A stretch of 64,000 nt of DNA. Origin: Paenibacillus sp. FSL H8-0079. Its GTDB lineage: Bacteria > Bacillota > Bacilli > Paenibacillales > Paenibacillaceae. Made by a program: the position numbers and the translations under genes. The stretch lies in assembly GCF_037991315.1 (NCBI RefSeq), contig NZ_CP150300.1, positions 4,712,001 through 4,776,000 on the forward strand. The letters run 5' to 3'. Below, one piece after another: positions 35,198-44,597 of the stretch; the stretch's first letter is position 1, and each line of letters starts with the position of its first letter. The notes under the pieces were generated by a model. The model made no database searches. It was not told where the DNA came from and was given only the letters and a program-made list of their open reading frames with translations.

Positions 35198-35971
35198 TCA
35201 ATCCACAATCATACGATGTGGTCCGCCCACCGGCATACCCGAACGTCCCGTTCCCCGACCTGCATTCGCCAGTATGCGATCCAGATATCGATGAATCTGC
35301 GCATTATCGTATTCTCTGTACTCCAATCCCAATCGACTGGCAATGTGATGCAAAATGACGCTACGTGCAACTGTTCCTTCATTGAGACACATCATGGCGA
35401 AGACCAGATCCTGGGGATCAGAGGTCCCCGTTCGAAGCAACCTCTCGGCATAATCCTTCATGACAACCGGAGATAAGGTGCTTGCTCCCTCGGCTGCATA
35501 AGGAACATGAATGACATGCAGCGTATTGAACTCCGTTGCCAAGTCGGCAAAGGTCTGATAGTCCCGCCGCAGCCGCGCCCCTTCCTTCAGCTTGAATCGA
35601 GCCAGCTCCAACTCTCTCGATGTGCACGTTGTCTCTTCATCCAAGAGCAGTTCCGAATGGCTTATCGTCATGTCACTCACGGTCTCCTCCGCGGTAAACC
35701 GAAGCTTCAGCACATTGACCCGTCCCGTAGCTTGGTATGCCAGTTCCATAGGTTCTGTCAGCATATAAAGCCTTCCTTTATGCAGCACCATCCCAGGAGC
35801 AACAACCAGCTTGTCCGGGAACACGTCTACCTCTGCACCTGCAAGAATGCCATCTGCATAACCGCGATAGTACAGTTCGATATAGTCTCTGGGAAAATCG
35901 CGTAGTCCCTCCAACATGGATGTTTTCAGAATTCTTCCCTTGTTAAAATGCGGATACGAATATGTGAACAT
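35198..35971 (-). CDS. Conserved CIS-operon protein, possible baseplate component (block B)
   Basis: A 257-residue protein differing from 24156-24929 at only about ten residues. The N-terminal beta-rich part (ADGILAGAEVDVFPDKLVV, APGMVLHKGRLYMLTE) is followed by helices (LELARFKLKEGARLRRDYQT) and a Gly/Arg/Pro-rich tail. It starts 32 bp after the Hsp70 stop. Present wherever the spike genes are, so probably a baseplate or spike-attachment protein. No named family was recognised. Confidence 0.5.
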   Translation of the reverse strand: MFTYSYPHFNKGRILKTSMLEGLRDFPRDYIELYYRGYADGILAGAEVDVFPDKLVVAPGMVLHKGRLYMLTEPMELAYQATGRVNVLKLRFTAEETVSDMTISHSELLLDEETTCTSRELELARFKLKEGARLRRDYQTFADLATEFNTLHVIHVPYAAEGASTLSPVVMKDYAERLLRTGTSDPQDLVFAMMCLNEGTVARSVILHHIASRLGLEYREYDNAQIHRYLDRILANAGRGTGRSGMPVGGPHRMIVD

Positions 35972-36002
35972 GAGCGCTGTTCCTCCTTTCTGCTCGTGGT
36001 CC

Positions 36003-38654
36003 TCACTTCATTCCGTCAAAGAAGTCCAGTTCCGACAAGTCTGTTTCAAACGGAAGCAGCTTCTGCGATCCCAGATACAGCCGTTCATTTCTACGAGCTA
36101 CAGGCAACACATGGAAGCCCCAATGACGATCATCCGGAAAGACAAAAAACTTCGTCTCTCCATTCACGATGGAATCCGTATCATCCTGCGGAATTTTATC
36201 TCCGTATCGATCCCGAATGTCTTCATAAAGCACCTCTTTATAGAAATCCGGACGGTTGGCATATACGAACTTCTGTCTCAGCTGGCCATCACTTCCGCTA
36301 AGGTATAACTCCACTTCTGCCGTCTCGAATGGACGGGAAATGCTACCCGGAATGCCATCACTCCGATCCAGACTGCTGATCAGCATTTTTTCACGTCCAT
36401 TATGCGTGTAGGCACTTACGGTATACGGAATTACAGCGGCATCATGCGTGATGTCGGCTTGAACGCTTCCCGTTTTGCGCGCACTCAGATAACGAATCGC
36501 CCCTCGAAGGCAGGCAAGTTTAAGATCAGGCACACGCCCTTCCGCAGGTTTTTGCCGAAACTCAATGCTTCTGCCTGGAACGAACTCTTTCAATGCTTCT
36601 CGAAATACATCAATGCGACAGGACTGACCTGTCAACTTGATAATCGAGTACTGGTTCATCCGTCCCTGCCGATAGAAATCATCCAAAAACTTGCGAACCA
36701 CCTCATAGATATCGGCCTTAATCAGCTGGGTAATTTCCTTGATATTGAACACCACATCGGGGAACTCATATTCATCCTTCAACTCCCCATTCCGTTCTAC
36801 CGAGAGGAACCAACGCTCCATGGTGGTGATCTGCAGATCACTGTCCCCGTCGCCCTCCATCTCCGAATGGAATCGGTTACGCAAGATGCCGGTTTTGCGG
36901 AAAAATTGTTGCTTCATCTCTTCTGCGATTTCCCACAGGAAGTAGAAGTTGCCTCTTACCCGCAAATACTCATCCCGTGAACGGTTCTCTCGACGCGCAA
37001 ACGCAGTCGGGATGATGTGTTCTGCCTCCTCATAGCGTTGCTCCAGCTTCTGATAAACGGACTTCACACCCTCTTCGTCCACCTGACGGAACACATCCGC
37101 ACCAGGTGCCTCAATCAGGCTATCAATATCCGTCACCTGACGGCGTCCGCTATAGTAGTCGGCGAATACAATTTTCATGAATTGCATAATACGATAGGTA
37201 ATATTGTGACCTCCGAAGTTCGTATCCCCATTTTCGTAGGTCGTATGGATATCCAGCTTGTACGCCATATGTCCGTCCTCGATCGTAAAGGCACAGGAGG
37301 ATAAATCCGTCGTTCCACCGCCACAATCAATTACGAGCGCATGATACGTCTGCCCTTCCATGAAAGCACCACGTTCCATCCCGTCAGCAAGGGTGTTATA
37401 GAGCACAGCCATTCCCTCATCTAGCGCATACGTCTGCTCAATCCGATAATCCGGAAGCATCTCTCCGAACATCTGCAAAAACTGTGTTTTCATCTTCACG
37501 GGACTCGTAAAGTGCACATGGCGAAACTTGCACTTGAACTGATGCTCTGCCGTTCGGATGATGTAATTCATGTACGCACGCAACAGGTCCATACGAGAAA
37601 CCATAGCCGCATTGCCATGAACATCGACGATTTCTTCCATTTTGTTGTAATTGTTCACCCAGCGCTTCATGCTGCGGAAGACACTCGCCCGGCTGCTGTA
37701 CCCTCCCCGACGCATGCTTCGCAACGCTTCATATCCGAACTCGTAACGAATGTTCGCTGGATCCGAACACTCCGCCACACCGATTGCCGTAGGCAGGACT
37801 TCGATCCAGTCCGTATCTTTGTATGTAGGATCGGGAAAAGAAACGTAGTTAATGGCATCCATACGGACTCGTCCATTCAGCAAATCCTGGCTACTTGGCG
37901 CCTGAATATAACCGTTATGCAAATAGGCGCCTGCCGTCGTATTGGAGGTGCCAAAATCAATTGCAAGCACTGCTTCTGTCGGTTCAAGCTCCCGGATGTC
38001 CAGATTTGCCAGTGGGATTTGAGTATATTGAATATGAACCGGTGGAAGCGGTCTGCTGGAATAATAGGTCTGATATAGATACTCCGAGTCGCGTTTCCGG
38101 AAAAAGAGGAGACTGTACTGTCTGTTGCCCGATTTCTTCCAGGTCGACCCACTTCCTGCCGTCAAATAAAAGGTTCCCGATACGGAGTCATCCTTAACCA
38201 GGTTGAAGATGCCACACAGCTCCATGCTCTCATTGACTAAAAGTACGTTGGATTCGGTTAGTCCCCCCGGTGCCGTGACCACATATCGATCCAGCTTGTC
38301 CACGTTCAATCCTTCGTACAGAATCAGTCGCGCAGGCACACTAATGCCTCCATCACTGCTCATGGGGGCTGTCATATGACGAGAGATAGCCTTTTGTATA
38401 CGCTCGAATCCGCCATCAACAGACTGATCGATCCACAATACATCGTCCGCTCCCAGAAATTTTAAAATAATCCGAATCAGTTCTTCCCGTTCCGTCCGAG
38501 GGCCCAACCCCTCAATTAACCGTTCCTTGTAGCAAATGTTCCGTAATTGGAATGTGGTCATGTCCATCAATTCTTCGCGCGTATAACGCATGGTTCCTCT
38601 GGAACGTTCCCTGCTCGTGGCGTCAGGATACAATCGGTATGAGTAGCCGTTCAT
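36003..38654 (-). CDS. Hsp70/DnaK-like ATPase of the injection locus
   Basis: An 883-residue actin-like ATPase. ATG 38654 follows a perfect AAGGAGG. Residues about 22-70 (REELMDMTTFQLRNICYKER and on) look like a SAP-type helical motif; a linker domain follows; the Hsp70 nucleotide-binding domain starts near residue 230 with AIDFGTSNTTAGAYL (phosphate 1), has ALVIDCGGGTTDLS (phosphate 2) near 445 and IIKLTGQSCRIDVFREALKE (adenosine site) near 675. The C-terminal ~180 residues are not the usual substrate-binding domain (SSLDRSDGIPGSISRPFE). With the DnaJ protein at 44598-45029 it could form a dedicated remodelling pair for sheath, baseplate or effectors. Its 3' end is duplicated at 24961-25395. 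Confidence 0.8.
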   Translation of the reverse strand: MNGYSYRLYPDATSRERSRGTMRYTREELMDMTTFQLRNICYKERLIEGLGPRTEREELIRIILKFLGADDVLWIDQSVDGGFERIQKAISRHMTAPMSSDGGISVPARLILYEGLNVDKLDRYVVTAPGGLTESNVLLVNESMELCGIFNLVKDDSVSGTFYLTAGSGSTWKKSGNRQYSLLFFRKRDSEYLYQTYYSSRPLPPVHIQYTQIPLANLDIRELEPTEAVLAIDFGTSNTTAGAYLHNGYIQAPSSQDLLNGRVRMDAINYVSFPDPTYKDTDWIEVLPTAIGVAECSDPANIRYEFGYEALRSMRRGGYSSRASVFRSMKRWVNNYNKMEEIVDVHGNAAMVSRMDLLRAYMNYIIRTAEHQFKCKFRHVHFTSPVKMKTQFLQMFGEMLPDYRIEQTYALDEGMAVLYNTLADGMERGAFMEGQTYHALVIDCGGGTTDLSSCAFTIEDGHMAYKLDIHTTYENGDTNFGGHNITYRIMQFMKIVFADYYSGRRQVTDIDSLIEAPGADVFRQVDEEGVKSVYQKLEQRYEEAEHIIPTAFARRENRSRDEYLRVRGNFYFLWEIAEEMKQQFFRKTGILRNRFHSEMEGDGDSDLQITTMERWFLSVERNGELKDEYEFPDVVFNIKEITQLIKADIYEVVRKFLDDFYRQGRMNQYSIIKLTGQSCRIDVFREALKEFVPGRSIEFRQKPAEGRVPDLKLACLRGAIRYLSARKTGSVQADITHDAAVIPYTVSAYTHNGREKMLISSLDRSDGIPGSISRPFETAEVELYLSGSDGQLRQKFVYANRPDFYKEVLYEDIRDRYGDKIPQDDTDSIVNGETKFFVFPDDRHWGFHVLPVARRNERLYLGSQKLLPFETDLSELDFFDGMK

Positions 38655-38686
38655 CTATAATTCCTCCTTACAACTGCTGGTGCTGC

Positions 38687-39376
38687 TTAATATAGGGCAA
38701 TCCCGTCCTGTATCATCGTATAGTCCACATCCAGAATGCCAAAATGATGCCCCCAGTATATTTCCGTGTCGAAACGTACCGGCAGAAAGAGTTCAAGAAT
38801 CAGTTCCAGCTTCTCCTTCGCTTCTGTACGTTCTACCTGACCAATATACAAAAGCAATTCATCCTTCTCCTCACAATTGGCATAAAGGGTTGAACGCGGG
38901 AACATTCGTACAAGGGTATCCCTCAGCAGATGAACAGCCTCTCCCGTATCATACAAACGGAGCATATTGCAGGCGATCACCTCCTGCTCCTCCTGCCCGA
39001 ACAGCTCCAGTCGCCGCCGAACCCGATCCCCATAAACACCCGAATGCATATCCTTCAGAATGAAGCGAATATAATACTCCCTCTTGTTCATACCCTGCAT
39101 CAAATCCATATCCGCCAGAAAATGAATAACCAGATCAAAGAGCGCTTCCCGCAACTCCACCTGCTCTTCATTATTGATGTCGAAAAGATCCCTGAAAATA
39201 TCAAAAAAGCGATAATACGGATTGACTTCAACCGTGCCTTCCACGCCTGAAGCATTCAGGTTTGTCTGACTAAGTTCCATGTAAGGCGAATATACACGTG
39301 CTGGCACAAAGGTTACGTCGCGCAGATCGGTTCCATTACGTTTGGCTCGTATAATCAGGTCCCAGATGTAATTCAT
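38687..39376 (-). CDS. Conserved protein of unknown function
   Basis: A 229-residue, mostly helical, acidic protein: FVPARVYSPYMELSQTNLN, VEVNPYYRFFDIFRDLF, DLVIHFLADMDLMQGM, and a conserved-looking end FDTEIYWGHHFGILDVDYTM. No signal, membrane segment or catalytic motif. It lies between the 431-residue unknown protein and Hsp70 with short gaps (7 and 32 bp), so it is part of the apparatus operon. A baseplate or Hsp70-partner role is possible. I do not recognise it. Confidence 0.55.
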   Translation of the reverse strand: MNYIWDLIIRAKRNGTDLRDVTFVPARVYSPYMELSQTNLNASGVEGTVEVNPYYRFFDIFRDLFDINNEEQVELREALFDLVIHFLADMDLMQGMNKREYYIRFILKDMHSGVYGDRVRRRLELFGQEEQEVIACNMLRLYDTGEAVHLLRDTLVRMFPRSTLYANCEEKDELLLYIGQVERTEAKEKLELILELFLPVRFDTEIYWGHHFGILDVDYTMIQDGIALY

Positions 39377-39383
39377 GCTGTAC

Positions 39384-40679
39384 TCACACCCATTCCCCTT
39401 CGCAGCAGTATTCGGGGAAAGCCAGCTGGATTTCGGATACCAGAAAGCTCAGCAGATCATCCAGAAAAATAGCCTGTCCCGGCTGCTTCCCGTGTCTGCT
39501 GAACCTTAAGATCATTCGATGTTTATCTGTCTCAACACGGACATGGTCACTAACAAATGCATTAAGTGGGTAAGTGACTCCCAAAGCGGGTCCTGGCGCC
39601 ACCACTTGTACGTCTTCCAGTTCCAAACCCTCTGCTGCCTGAAAAGCGTGAACCATGCGGGCAATCTCCCCTTTGGACCGTACAGACCGCCCTTCCTGAC
39701 GCGCATATTTACCGGCAAACCCTTCCCGTTTGCTGTTGGAAAACAGCGGATAGTCCATTCTGCCAATGCGGGTTGCGACAGGACCAGCTATTTTCAGCAC
39801 CGTCCATGAATCGGATTTTTCCAGCGGAGATACGATCGTGATATCTTCTTCCGATCTTTTGATATACCGAATATGCGATTCGTCTCCATCGACCAGATAT
39901 CCGTGTTCCGTTCCGGTTTTGCGGAGTGGCAACACATGTTCATAATTGATTCGGTCCGAAGCCGGAACGGGGAATCCACCCGTTTTCATATCAATCTTCT
40001 GGATGTTCCACAGCGGAATCATATTGGTTCTTTTATAAGACTCAAACTCCTCCATATGGATGGAAAGTTCCTTGACCGTATGTTGTTTGTCCCATGCCTC
40101 TCCATCGTCAGAACCTACCAGAACACAATCAACGAATTTGAAAATATAAGGTGCATTAATCGATTTCCATGGTAGGCTGTTTTTACGAAAGACCCGGTAC
40201 AATTCTTCCACTTTGGAGATATACGCTGTACTTGATTTCAACCGAACCGTTATGGCATGTCTGCCTTCACTCGTTACAATCTCCCCGCGAAATGTCCGAT
40301 TACTTTTCAGCAGAGATTGGAGTTCCTGTTGCCCGCATTCCATGTAGAATGTGAACAATTTCATCTCTTCCTGACGCGCCAGTGCCTCTGAGGCCTCACT
40401 CAAATAGACGGTCTGTGGTTCAGCATCCTCAGGAATGATCGGGTACAGAAATTCATGAATAGGGTCCAGATCTTCCCGCGCGCATAATGTGACATATACA
40501 TCATGACGTTCCTCCTGCGGCAACACCTCATCAAAAACACGTTGCTCAATTTGCTTGTTCAGCGTCTCCTGATACTCCACAAGATTAAGAAAAACGCCTG
40601 TCATGAGATCTTTGAGCATGCGGCGTTGTTCCAGATCCTCCATCTTGTTAAGACGGTCACGAATCATGTCTTTCATCAT
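39384..40679 (-). CDS. Conserved protein of unknown function, possible baseplate protein
   Basis: A 431-residue soluble protein. The start overlaps the stop of the PP2C-TPR gene (ATGA). N-terminal helices (DRLNKMEDLEQRRMLKDLM), then a beta-rich body with EFLYPIIPEDAEPQTVYLSE, APYIFKFVDCVLVGSDDGEA, MIPLWNIQKIDMKTGGFPVP and ending LSFLVSEIQLAFPEYCCEG. Phrases such as WNIQKIDMKTGGFPVPASD resemble multi-domain baseplate proteins, but I cannot assign a family. Part of the continuous operon from the sheath to the spike. Confidence 0.5.
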   Translation of the reverse strand: MMKDMIRDRLNKMEDLEQRRMLKDLMTGVFLNLVEYQETLNKQIEQRVFDEVLPQEERHDVYVTLCAREDLDPIHEFLYPIIPEDAEPQTVYLSEASEALARQEEMKLFTFYMECGQQELQSLLKSNRTFRGEIVTSEGRHAITVRLKSSTAYISKVEELYRVFRKNSLPWKSINAPYIFKFVDCVLVGSDDGEAWDKQHTVKELSIHMEEFESYKRTNMIPLWNIQKIDMKTGGFPVPASDRINYEHVLPLRKTGTEHGYLVDGDESHIRYIKRSEEDITIVSPLEKSDSWTVLKIAGPVATRIGRMDYPLFSNSKREGFAGKYARQEGRSVRSKGEIARMVHAFQAAEGLELEDVQVVAPGPALGVTYPLNAFVSDHVRVETDKHRMILRFSRHGKQPGQAIFLDDLLSFLVSEIQLAFPEYCCEGEWV

Positions 40680-42532
40680 GAATCTCCTCCTTCCGATGAC
40701 TCCTGTTCGTTCACATCAGCCTCCGTGGTGTCGGTGCTTCCATCAGCATTGGAGGCAGCATTACCGCTAGCATTACTTGTCGTTTTTCCAGCAGAAGCAC
40801 CTGAGCCAGAAGTATCCACACTGCCACTTCCAGCCGAGGTGACATTACCAGTGGAAGAACCGTTCCCCACTGTATTGCCTGCGCTCATACTTCCCGTACT
40901 CCCGGTCATATCCGAGGTCATACCCGATGTATTTGCTGTATCTAATCCTGCCGTATCCTGCGTAAGATCAGCCGCCGGTACAGGTGGGTTCAATTTCTCA
41001 TCCAGCTTGTTTATTTTCCGCTCCATGGCCAGCACGCGTTCCAACATATCGATCTCCTGATAAATTTCTTGTGCCGAAGCATAAGCATCCATGGCTCCAC
41101 TATAGTCTCCAGCTTCATTGAAGCGGTCACCCTTCTGTTCCAGCGTATCTGCTTGAAGCTGCCGGGATTGCCGTTTGATATCTGCACGTTTGGTCTCAGC
41201 CGTCTCCAGTTGCGTAGCAATTTCCTTCAGCGCATCCTTGTAAGCTGTCTCCGTCGCGGCTGTTCTGGCCCTTTTATACAAAATGATCGCTCCACTGTAA
41301 TCTCCGTTCTGGAGTTTCAGATCGCCTTCGGTGATCCAGTCTTGCACTTGCTGGAAGGTGGTCATCTGCTCCAGGCGCTCCTGAATAACTTCCCGGTTGA
41401 ACATGCTATAGGATTCAGACAATTCCAATGCTTTGGTGTAACTCGCGGTTGCTTTGGTAATGTCGCCTTCTTTCAGGTGAGCTTCCCCATCAACCAGCGT
41501 CTGGGCAGCAGCCATCTTCGCAGTCAACAGCTTTTTATGTATCGGGTCCTTGATTTTGATGGAATTATTGCGCGCCAGGCTGTAGTCCGAGACTGCCTTG
41601 GCATACTCTTGTTCCTTGACGTACTGGTCTGCGGTCTGTTCATATTGCAGCATATCTACGGCCAATTCAGCTTTTTTGGCTGCACTTTTCACCGCGTAGA
41701 ATATGCCGGCTCCACCAAAAATCAGGAGCATAACCAGCATGATGGCAATCCGCTTAATCCATTTCTTACGGTTCTTGGGCTCTTCATGAAAAATCTTGTT
41801 CACATATATGGCTGCCGCACTATAATTCTCGATACGGGCACGCTGCTTGCTAAGCATCACTTCTTCAAGCGTATCCGCCAGCGTCTGCGGGTCATTGGCA
41901 CCTTCAACCGCATCGATCATCTCGGCATCCTGAACACCTTCCCATAATCCAGGGGTGCAAAGCACAAGCACATCGCCATCGGCCAGCTTGATCTTATCCG
42001 ATACATACGGTCTGATCATGCCAGGTTTGCCGGCATATTCATTCAGATTACCGCGTTCATCATGCTGATCCACACGATCCTCTGCAATCTGGCCTTCGGC
42101 TGCCAGCTGAGCAGCAACGCTGTGATCCTTGCTTTTTAATGCAAGTCGATTTCCACGGAAATGATACAACCGGCTGTGTCCGGCAGATGCCCACACCATA
42201 CGTGTATAGTCTGTCACAACAATGACGAATCCCGCTTTGAGCCTGACTCGGCGACTTTCATACTGAAGCCATTCATGTGCAATCTTGATATACTCTGTTA
42301 GTCTGCGTTTGGACATGGTTGGCTTTTCCAGAAAGGATTCCAGAATGGTCTGCACTGTGATCTGTGCGCTATTCACTTCCGTATCCGTATCCAGGCCATC
42401 TGCAATGACATAACAGGCCCAATCTTCCAGCTCAACGCAGCCGTAGAAATCCCGATTTTTCAGGAAAGATCCCGCTTCCGAGACAAAAGCCGTCTTGAAT
42501 TCACTGTTCTCCTTCCTCATCCGTCTCCCCAT
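40676..42532 (-). CDS. PP2C-like (degenerate) membrane protein with TPR repeats
   Basis: A protein of 618 residues from ATG 42532 (MGRRMRKENSEFK), chosen for the AGGGA site 6 bases ahead; earlier starts lie inside the previous gene. N-terminal PP2C fold: VIADGLDTDTEVNS, AGHSRLYHFRGNRLALKSKD, VLVLCTPGLWEGV, ENYSAAAIYV. In active PP2Cs the third motif is (S/T)DG and the last DN; here they are TPG and EN, so two metal ligands are missing. One membrane segment (about 270-290, IAIMLVMLLIFGGAGIFYAV) is followed by TPR-like repeats outside (AKAVSDYSLARNN, AIILYKRARTAATE, AMDAYASAQEIYQ) and a Ser/Gly-rich tail. Likely a pseudophosphatase sensor anchoring the switch at the membrane. Confidence 0.75.
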   Translation of the reverse strand: MGRRMRKENSEFKTAFVSEAGSFLKNRDFYGCVELEDWACYVIADGLDTDTEVNSAQITVQTILESFLEKPTMSKRRLTEYIKIAHEWLQYESRRVRLKAGFVIVVTDYTRMVWASAGHSRLYHFRGNRLALKSKDHSVAAQLAAEGQIAEDRVDQHDERGNLNEYAGKPGMIRPYVSDKIKLADGDVLVLCTPGLWEGVQDAEMIDAVEGANDPQTLADTLEEVMLSKQRARIENYSAAAIYVNKIFHEEPKNRKKWIKRIAIMLVMLLIFGGAGIFYAVKSAAKKAELAVDMLQYEQTADQYVKEQEYAKAVSDYSLARNNSIKIKDPIHKKLLTAKMAAAQTLVDGEAHLKEGDITKATASYTKALELSESYSMFNREVIQERLEQMTTFQQVQDWITEGDLKLQNGDYSGAIILYKRARTAATETAYKDALKEIATQLETAETKRADIKRQSRQLQADTLEQKGDRFNEAGDYSGAMDAYASAQEIYQEIDMLERVLAMERKINKLDEKLNPPVPAADLTQDTAGLDTANTSGMTSDMTGSTGSMSAGNTVGNGSSTGNVTSAGSGSVDTSGSGASAGKTTSNASGNAASNADGSTDTTEADVNEQESSEGGDS

Positions 42533-42560
42533 TTCCCTTCCCTGTGCGTTGCCTGATCCG

Positions 42561-43442
42561 TTACCATCCTTGCTCCAAAATGATAATCGTGGCATTGTCC
42601 TGATGCACGAGCTGTTTTTCTTCAATCAAATCAATGATGGTCTGGGCTGCATCAAATGGCGTCATGTCTTTCGCCAGTATAGTCTCCAGTTCCATCTCAG
42701 TAAGAGAGTTGTATACTCCGTCACTGCATAACACAATCTTGTCCGCCGGTTGCAGTGCAAACGGCTCGTCCGCGATTTCCATTTGTTTAAAATGGTCGTA
42801 CCCCAAATAGTTGACCAGCCTTTTGCGCTGCGGATTATCCAACGCCTCCTGCTCCGATATTTCTCCAGACATATACTGTTCTTCGAGTTGAGTTTCCAGC
42901 GTATGTTTATGATTGATAGCAAGTAGCTCACCTTTGCGAAACACGGCCAAAATGCTGTCCCCTACTGCGCCCCAATACAGCTCCCTGCCCTTGATCATGG
43001 CTGATACCAACGTTGTTCCTCCAGGAACGCCAAGTAAATTGCGAAGAATCGCCTGGTTTGCCGCATGGGAAGAAGCATCCCAAAACTCCGCCGGATCAGG
43101 AAACCGCTCCAACGCTTCAAACTCACGGATAAATGTTTCTACAGCAGTTGTACTGGCTACTTTCCCACCAGATAAGCCGCTAATTCCATCGGCAAGTACC
43201 GCAAGTACACCATATGGCTCCACGGCACAGGCAAAATAATCATCCTGCTCACTGCGAGCACCAATGGTCTGTCCATTCCCGATCTGAACACCCACTGGCC
43301 TATCGTCACGTTGCCTTACCGGAATCCGGCTTCGGACGAATAACAACAACCAGATCGACAAACAGCCTGCTACCAGAACCCAATAAGGCGTTAGCTCCTT
43401 GTCGTGCCACAAGATCATAAAGGTATTCACTGTTGCTCCCAT
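42561..43442 (-). CDS. PP2C-family Ser/Thr phosphatase, membrane-anchored
   Basis: A 293-residue protein. It starts inside the 3' end of the FHA gene (16-bp overlap), so translation is coupled. One N-terminal membrane segment (about 19-36, YWVLVAGCLSIWLLLFV), then a PP2C domain with a full set of metal-binding motifs: GARSEQDDYFA, VLADGISGLSGGKVAS, GDSILAVFRKGELL, IVLCSDGVYNSL and QDNATIIIL. It should dephosphorylate Ser/Thr on the FHA partners, opposing the kinase at 50738-51727, as PppA does against PpkA in type VI secretion. That parallel is inferred from gene content. Confidence 0.88.
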   Translation of the reverse strand: MGATVNTFMILWHDKELTPYWVLVAGCLSIWLLLFVRSRIPVRQRDDRPVGVQIGNGQTIGARSEQDDYFACAVEPYGVLAVLADGISGLSGGKVASTTAVETFIREFEALERFPDPAEFWDASSHAANQAILRNLLGVPGGTTLVSAMIKGRELYWGAVGDSILAVFRKGELLAINHKHTLETQLEEQYMSGEISEQEALDNPQRKRLVNYLGYDHFKQMEIADEPFALQPADKIVLCSDGVYNSLTEMELETILAKDMTPFDAAQTIIDLIEEKQLVHQDNATIIILEQGW

Positions 43443-43960
43443 TCAAAATGCACACCACATAATGGGATGAAAATGAATTTGCTGCGACCCAATTGAATGA
43501 CGTCGTAGGCAGCCAGTTCCACCGGAGAATAGACCGCTTCATTGTTGTGATAAGCAAGGCCGGAAGCATCGCCGGGCAGCAGATAGAAATTCCGTTTTTT
43601 GGGATCATACACAATCACCGCATGATTACGCCTAGAAATCGTGTTATCCCCAAGGATTCGAACATGCATCTCTTCCGAACGTCCAATAAAGTTCTTTTCA
43701 GCCATAATCCGATAATCCTGGCCCATCTGCGGACCTTCGATACACACCATCCATCCCGTTACCGGTTCAATTCCTGTCGTTTCTCCCAGGTATGGCATCG
43801 TTCTGTCATCCTCTGCTGTGCGAGGCGCGCGTGGGACTGCTCCCGCTGCTTCACTATTGCCGGAGGCCGGTGACTCGACGGCCAGATTGCAATATGGACA
43901 CGTGTTTCCGTGCCGTCTCGTACTGAACATATGTCCGTTTCCACATCTTGTCAGACTCAT
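43427..43960 (-). CDS. FHA-domain protein with N-terminal zinc ribbon
   Basis: A 177-residue protein. Residues 5-25 hold CGNGHMFSTRRHGNTCPYC, a zinc-ribbon-like Cys pattern. A Pro/Ala spacer leads into an FHA domain (about 75-165: FIGRSEEMHVRILGDNTISR, then RNHAVIVYDPKKRNFYLLPG). The GR...S-R-x-H core needed to bind phosphothreonine is present (IGR, ISRRNH). No membrane segment. Between a second FHA gene and the PP2C gene, it is the natural phospho-target or reader of the kinase/phosphatase switch. Confidence 0.88.
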   Translation of the reverse strand: MSLTRCGNGHMFSTRRHGNTCPYCNLAVESPASGNSEAAGAVPRAPRTAEDDRTMPYLGETTGIEPVTGWMVCIEGPQMGQDYRIMAEKNFIGRSEEMHVRILGDNTISRRNHAVIVYDPKKRNFYLLPGDASGLAYHNNEAVYSPVELAAYDVIQLGRSKFIFIPLCGVHFEWEQQ

Positions 43961-44003
43961 TTCTTTTCATTCCCCCGTAAGCTTGTATAATGGTACGCCA
44001 ACG

Positions 44004-44576
44004 TTATTTCACCAAAATTCGGGTATTGGCAATATAAATTAAGTCCCCTGCCTCAATCAGGCTGGGTTCTTCGATTTCCAATTTGGATGATCTGCTTTGA
44101 TTTCCCTTACGAACACCTACGCCGCTAGCCGAGTCAATATCCTCGATAAACCATTGGCCCGAGGCTTTGTTCAGCACAGCATGTTGCGGACTGATGAGGG
44201 AGGCATATGGAGTATCGGACAGATCAATGTCCGCCTCACTGTTCTTCGAACTTTTTCCGATCAATACACTCGTCTCACCCTGAATGTACCATTCCTTCAC
44301 ACTTGTACCATCGTCGTCCAACAGCACGAGTTTCACAACACGTGAAGACAGCTTCTTCTTTTCCCCCTTGGTGGCAGGTATGTATTTAAAAAATAGGTAT
44401 GCTCCCCCGGAGAGAACTACAATAATTCCAGTTATCCACTGGGCACTGATGTCCCGGTTAATGATGAATATGTAATACAGCACGGCTAACGAAATCATGG
44501 CGACGCATGCGTCAAGCCCTATCGTCATTACCGACCTTCCTCGTCTCACTTCCATAACCTCCGCCTGAACCGGCAC
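44004..44576 (-). CDS. Membrane FHA-domain protein
   Basis: A 190-residue protein with two membrane segments (about 20-40, ACVAMISLAVLYYIFII; about 48-66, WITGIIVVLSGGAYLFF) and a C-terminal FHA domain (about 100-190: VLIGKSSKNSEADIDLSD, SLISPQHAVLNKASGQWFIE, DIDSASGVGV). The phosphothreonine-binding Ser and His of the S-x-x-H core are present (ISPQHA). Both termini should face the cytoplasm. Probably tethers phosphorylated partners of the apparatus to the membrane. Confidence 0.85.
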   Translation of the reverse strand: MPVQAEVMEVRRGRSVMTIGLDACVAMISLAVLYYIFIINRDISAQWITGIIVVLSGGAYLFFKYIPATKGEKKKLSSRVVKLVLLDDDGTSVKEWYIQGETSVLIGKSSKNSEADIDLSDTPYASLISPQHAVLNKASGQWFIEDIDSASGVGVRKGNQSRSSKLEIEEPSLIEAGDLIYIANTRILVK

Positions 44577-44597
44577 GATCCATTACAGGCCACCGGC

